Positions 60,799 to 64,000 of a stretch of DNA of 64,000 nucleotides are shown here, piece after piece. The notes under the pieces are model-generated. The model made no database searches and was not told the origin of the DNA. It worked only from the letters and a program-made list of their open reading frames with translations. The stretch comes from Allium sativum. Lineage: Eukaryota; Streptophyta; Magnoliopsida; Asparagales; Amaryllidaceae. The position numbers were made by a program, and so were the translations under genes. Position 1 is the stretch's first letter. Each line of letters starts with the position of its first letter. Location: the NCBI GenBank assembly GCA_030737875.1, contig CM060915.1:906014677-906078676 (forward strand), read 5' to 3'.

Positions 60799-62253
60799 CT
60801 AACAATTTATAGGATCGAGTGGTCTAACAAAGTTTGTAAAACCACTCACAGTTGTATTCATATGTTTTGGTATCCAGACTTGTTTATATAACAAACCATT
60901 AGAATTAACTTTCGTACCCTAAGGAACCCAAATCTGTTTGAACTTGACGAAGCCCTTTTTAGTTTTTGGGATCCAAGAATGTTTAAATGGTTTATTATAA
61001 AACGACTTCTCATCGCAATTTTGATCCAAAAAGCCTTTGAAATTTTTAGAGTTCAAATTTTCAAAGCAGTTCTTTCCAAAACAGTTTGAGGGATTTTTCA
61101 AATCATTTGAATTTTGTTTTCCAAAAACATCATTTTTCCCGAAGGCAAGACCAGATTTATTTCCAATAGAAACTTGGTTTTGTAACAGCATATTCAACGA
61201 TTTTTCCCCATTAGAAAATTTATCCAAAGTTGATTCCAATTGTTGAATTTTAAATTTTAGATCACTATTTTCTTTTAATAAATTTGAGCAATTATTTATA
61301 GCGATCTTCTGTTCAGCATTGGACTGTTTCAAAACCAAATTCTCATTTTCAAGCAATTTAATTTTGGCTTGGGATTCGGAAATTTCAAGTTCAAATCATT
61401 TTTGTTTTTCAGATTCAAAATTCTTGGATTTTTCAATCTCATTTTCAAGTTCTTTCAAAACCAAACCACTTTTCACCAAATTTTCATTTTCAGCAATTTC
61501 AAATTTGGAATATATATCTGTTTTAAAATTTTCAAATTCCTTTTGCAGAAGGTTATTTAAATTTGATAACTCAGTCTTGTTCTCATTTAAGATCAAAATT
61601 TCATCTTCAAACTTTTGAATATTTTTATTGAGATGAACAAGATTGGTTTTCAATTTCAAACAATTTTTTCAAACTGAATTTGAAGAATTTTTAACATATT
61701 CAAGTTGTGATTCCAAATCATCAATTTTGCTGATCAACTCAAAATTCTTAGATTTCAGATACTTATTTTTCCGTTGGAGTTTATCAACAGATTTCTTTAA
61801 ATCAAGACACATGTAAACCAGATCTTCATATGAGAAATTCTCTTTTTCAGTATTTGTTGATTCTCCATCATCTGATCCTTCTGAATTTTCATTTGTAAAT
61901 CCGGTTAAACAAAACTCTGAATCTGAGTTGACTTTCTCGGGTTTTGAGCTACCGTTGTCAGATCTTCCATACTTCATATTGAGAGTATCCCAGATTTCCT
62001 GTGCAGATAAACAATGGCAGATAAGATTAAACTGTTCAGTACTAAGATAATCAAATATAATTTTCATAGCACGGGTATTGAAAGTAATATCTACACTATC
62101 AAATCCATTGATAACAACATCCCAATATTTGATATTAACAGATTTTAAATAAAATTCCATTTTGGATTTCCAGTTTAAAAAATCTGTTCCATTGAAAATA
62201 GTTGGAGATGAACTGGACTGACTCTCAATCGACTGACAGCTAGGATGACCCAT
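60799..62253 (-). pseudogene. gag: Interior B gag, 484 codons with in-frame stops
   Basis: Same length, start (MGHPSCQS at 62253) and end (TAG 60799-60801) as interior A. It carries the shared stops at 61393-61395 and 60919-60921 and a private TGA at 61669-61671, where interior A has Cys. At the position of the private stop in A this copy still reads Leu (NFELISKIDD). Each unit has therefore gained its own damage since duplication. Confidence 0.88.
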
Positions 62254-62279
62254 TACTCTAGGGTTAAACAAAAATACCT

Positions 62280-62489
62280 GCTCTGATACCAACTGTAGTC
62301 TCCTTCTCGAGGATTTTAATCACACCCCGGTGGCCTACAATGGCACCTCAGAGACTGATTTCACGTCCTGCCTCTCGACACGGACAACCACCCATGGACA
62401 TGTAGGGATAAGAGTCATTACTTCGCCACTTAATCATAGAGCGAGAACTCCTTATCATGTTGTTACCTTATACCAGCTCTGATACCACT
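62280..62489 (-). promoter_or_regulatory. Interior B leader with two tRNA-iMet primer sites
   Basis: TGGTATCAGAGC at 62476-62487 and 62280-62291, as in interior A. Confidence 0.88.
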
Positions 62490-64000
62490 TGTAGGATCTA
62501 GATTAACCCTAGAGGGGGGGGGTGAATAGGGTTTATCACAGTTTTTAACTGAATTGAAAATCTGACAGGATATTAAAATAATAAACAGATTACAGAATAT
62601 AGTAGAAACAGAAATGCAGAAAATAAATCACACACAGATATACCCAGCTTCGGCAAAACCCTGCCTACTGCTGCATTTCTAAGGTTTCTACTAGGTGATA
62701 GAACATATCCTGCATACAAGACCATGTACACTCGCAAACCCTGCTCCTATTCTAACCCTAGGCTCAAAACCGTAGACTGATCTAAACCCCTAGATCAGAT
62801 TTCCCCTGATTACAACCCCGTAACCAGTAACCCAGATTTTACAGACTTTGTCAACTGTCAGTTAACCCGTAACCGAGTTCTAGAATTTTACAGACTCCAG
62901 AAGACCGTTCAGACTAATTTTACAACGAATTAAAAAAACACAAACATTAAAACAAAAGTGAAACCCTAGGAGTTAAAAATAGAAGGGTCATCCCCTTTGT
63001 AAATGGCTGGCCCATTTCTATTCTTTACACCCGATCTCTTTGTTTCTGAAATAAGAAAAAAAATGGCGGCCGACTTTGAGAAGCTAGGGTTTTCTGAAAT
63101 GATCCCCCAAATCGATTTCGATGCTCGATTGAATGATGTTCTCTGGTGCTCGACTTCTTCGTTGCTTTCTGGCACTTCGAGTTGGCTTCCCTCTCTGGCA
63201 CTCGATCGAAACCCTAATGAAACGTTGTAAGTGAATTTAAACTTCAATTACTCTGCCTTTTGGTTTATTGATGCTTTTGGTTTTCGATTTGAAATATTGG
63301 GTTGGTTTTCGATTTTGCTGTCCCCTTGCCTGTGATGAATCTGTGTGTAGAACATATATAGGAAAATATATCTTCCTATAAACACTCTGATTTCAAGTAA
63401 ATGACTTGGCTGATTGTGGTGCGATTTCCCCTTTCGTGATTGATTCCATGATTTGTGCCTTGAATGAAATCGGCTTTGAATAAATTTGGACACCTTAATT
63501 TCTGGAATAGTTGCCTTGAGTGATTTGGCTCGTGGTTTCCCCTTTTGCTTTTGCTGATAAATTCTGCCTTGGATTTGAATGTGCTCTGCAAATTTATCCT
63601 TGAGTTATGAAGACAAATTCTTGGTGTATTACCAGTATTGAAAACATGCCATGTATGAAATTCTTGAAATGAAACTTGCTGCATATGGTTTGATAAAACT
63701 GGAAATGTTTTAAAGCTTGCCTAAAATTAAACTCTTTCAACATTTTCTGGAAACCAATGTATTTCTTTTGTCATATTTGGAAACAGAAACTTTTGCACTT
63801 AAACTGTTGCCATAGTTGTCTTGAGCAATTTCTGGAATTTAACATATGCCATTTCCTGATTTCTGTATGCTTGACCATTCTATTTTGATAGATCACATTA
63901 CTGTATACACACACACACGAGCATGCGCTAGTTTGTGTTTTGCACACCTTCACATGGATCTGCAGTAACCATACATTTATCACCCTGTAGCTATGTTGCG
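62490..64000 (-). repeat. LTR-C of S2 array, cut by window end
   Basis: Starts TGTAGGATCTAG. Slightly more different from LTR-A and LTR-B than those are from each other in the first 800 bp. Whether another interior follows cannot be seen. Confidence 0.9.

Larger units (their letters stand above)
46658..64000 (-). mobile_element. S2: tandem Sirevirus-like array LTR-interior-LTR-interior-LTR
   Basis: Minus-strand, nested in the E3 LTR. LTR-A 46658-50105, interior A 50106-54580, LTR-B 54581-58020, interior B 58021-62489, LTR-C from 62490 past the edge. The interiors are nearly identical and share two of their gag stop codons. A chain with shared LTRs is what unequal recombination between LTRs of sister copies gives. 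It is a sister subfamily of S1: same LTR ends, gag plan, missing pol and repeated polypurine tracts. Confidence 0.92.

Overview
The window is repeat-rich nuclear DNA from a flowering plant, probably one with a large genome. It consists almost entirely of LTR retrotransposons, several nested in one another. I found no host gene, rRNA, tRNA, bacterial-type gene or CRISPR array. The plant assignment rests on initiator tRNA-Met primer sites (TGGTATCAGAGC), Ty3/gypsy LTRs beginning TGTAACA, and Ty1/copia elements with Sirevirus traits. These traits are repeated polypurine tracts, paired CACGTG palindromes in the LTR, and a Gag followed by a long coiled coil. I cannot name the species.

Layout. 1-6063: a minus-strand Ty3/gypsy element (E1) with 3.2-kb LTRs, a 1.5-kb interior, a broken gag and no pol; its left LTR runs off the window. 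6064-7741: the 3' end of an old Ty1/copia element. 8583-11868: a 3.3-kb minus-strand gypsy LTR (E2) followed by an unresolved AT-rich interior. 15300-22765: decayed gag-like fragments on both strands, an LTR 3' end with TATA box and primer-site-like sequence (to 21104), and DNA-transposon-like subterminal repeats. 22766-33588: a complete plus-strand Sirevirus-like element (S1) with TTTCC target duplications, a continuous gag and no pol, inserted in an older gag-like pseudogene that resumes at 33594. 34752-46657: a minus-strand gypsy-type element (E3) with a 6457-bp LTR around a 1038-bp non-coding interior; its second LTR is interrupted at 46657. 46658-64000: a minus-strand Sirevirus-like tandem array, LTR-interior-LTR-interior-LTR, inserted in that LTR and running off the right edge.

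How the parts work together. None of the elements for which I can see the whole interior encodes protease, integrase, reverse transcriptase or RNase H, so all would depend on enzymes from other copies. What they keep is cis-acting sequence: LTR ends, primer sites, polypurine tracts, promoter modules and repeated hairpin-forming blocks. The most interesting material is in this retained non-coding structure. It includes paired hairpin modules shared by different LTR families, a hairpin beside the polypurine tract in three families, a second primer site with a leader apparently captured from another element, an unusually long LTR, and a tandem retrotransposon array.
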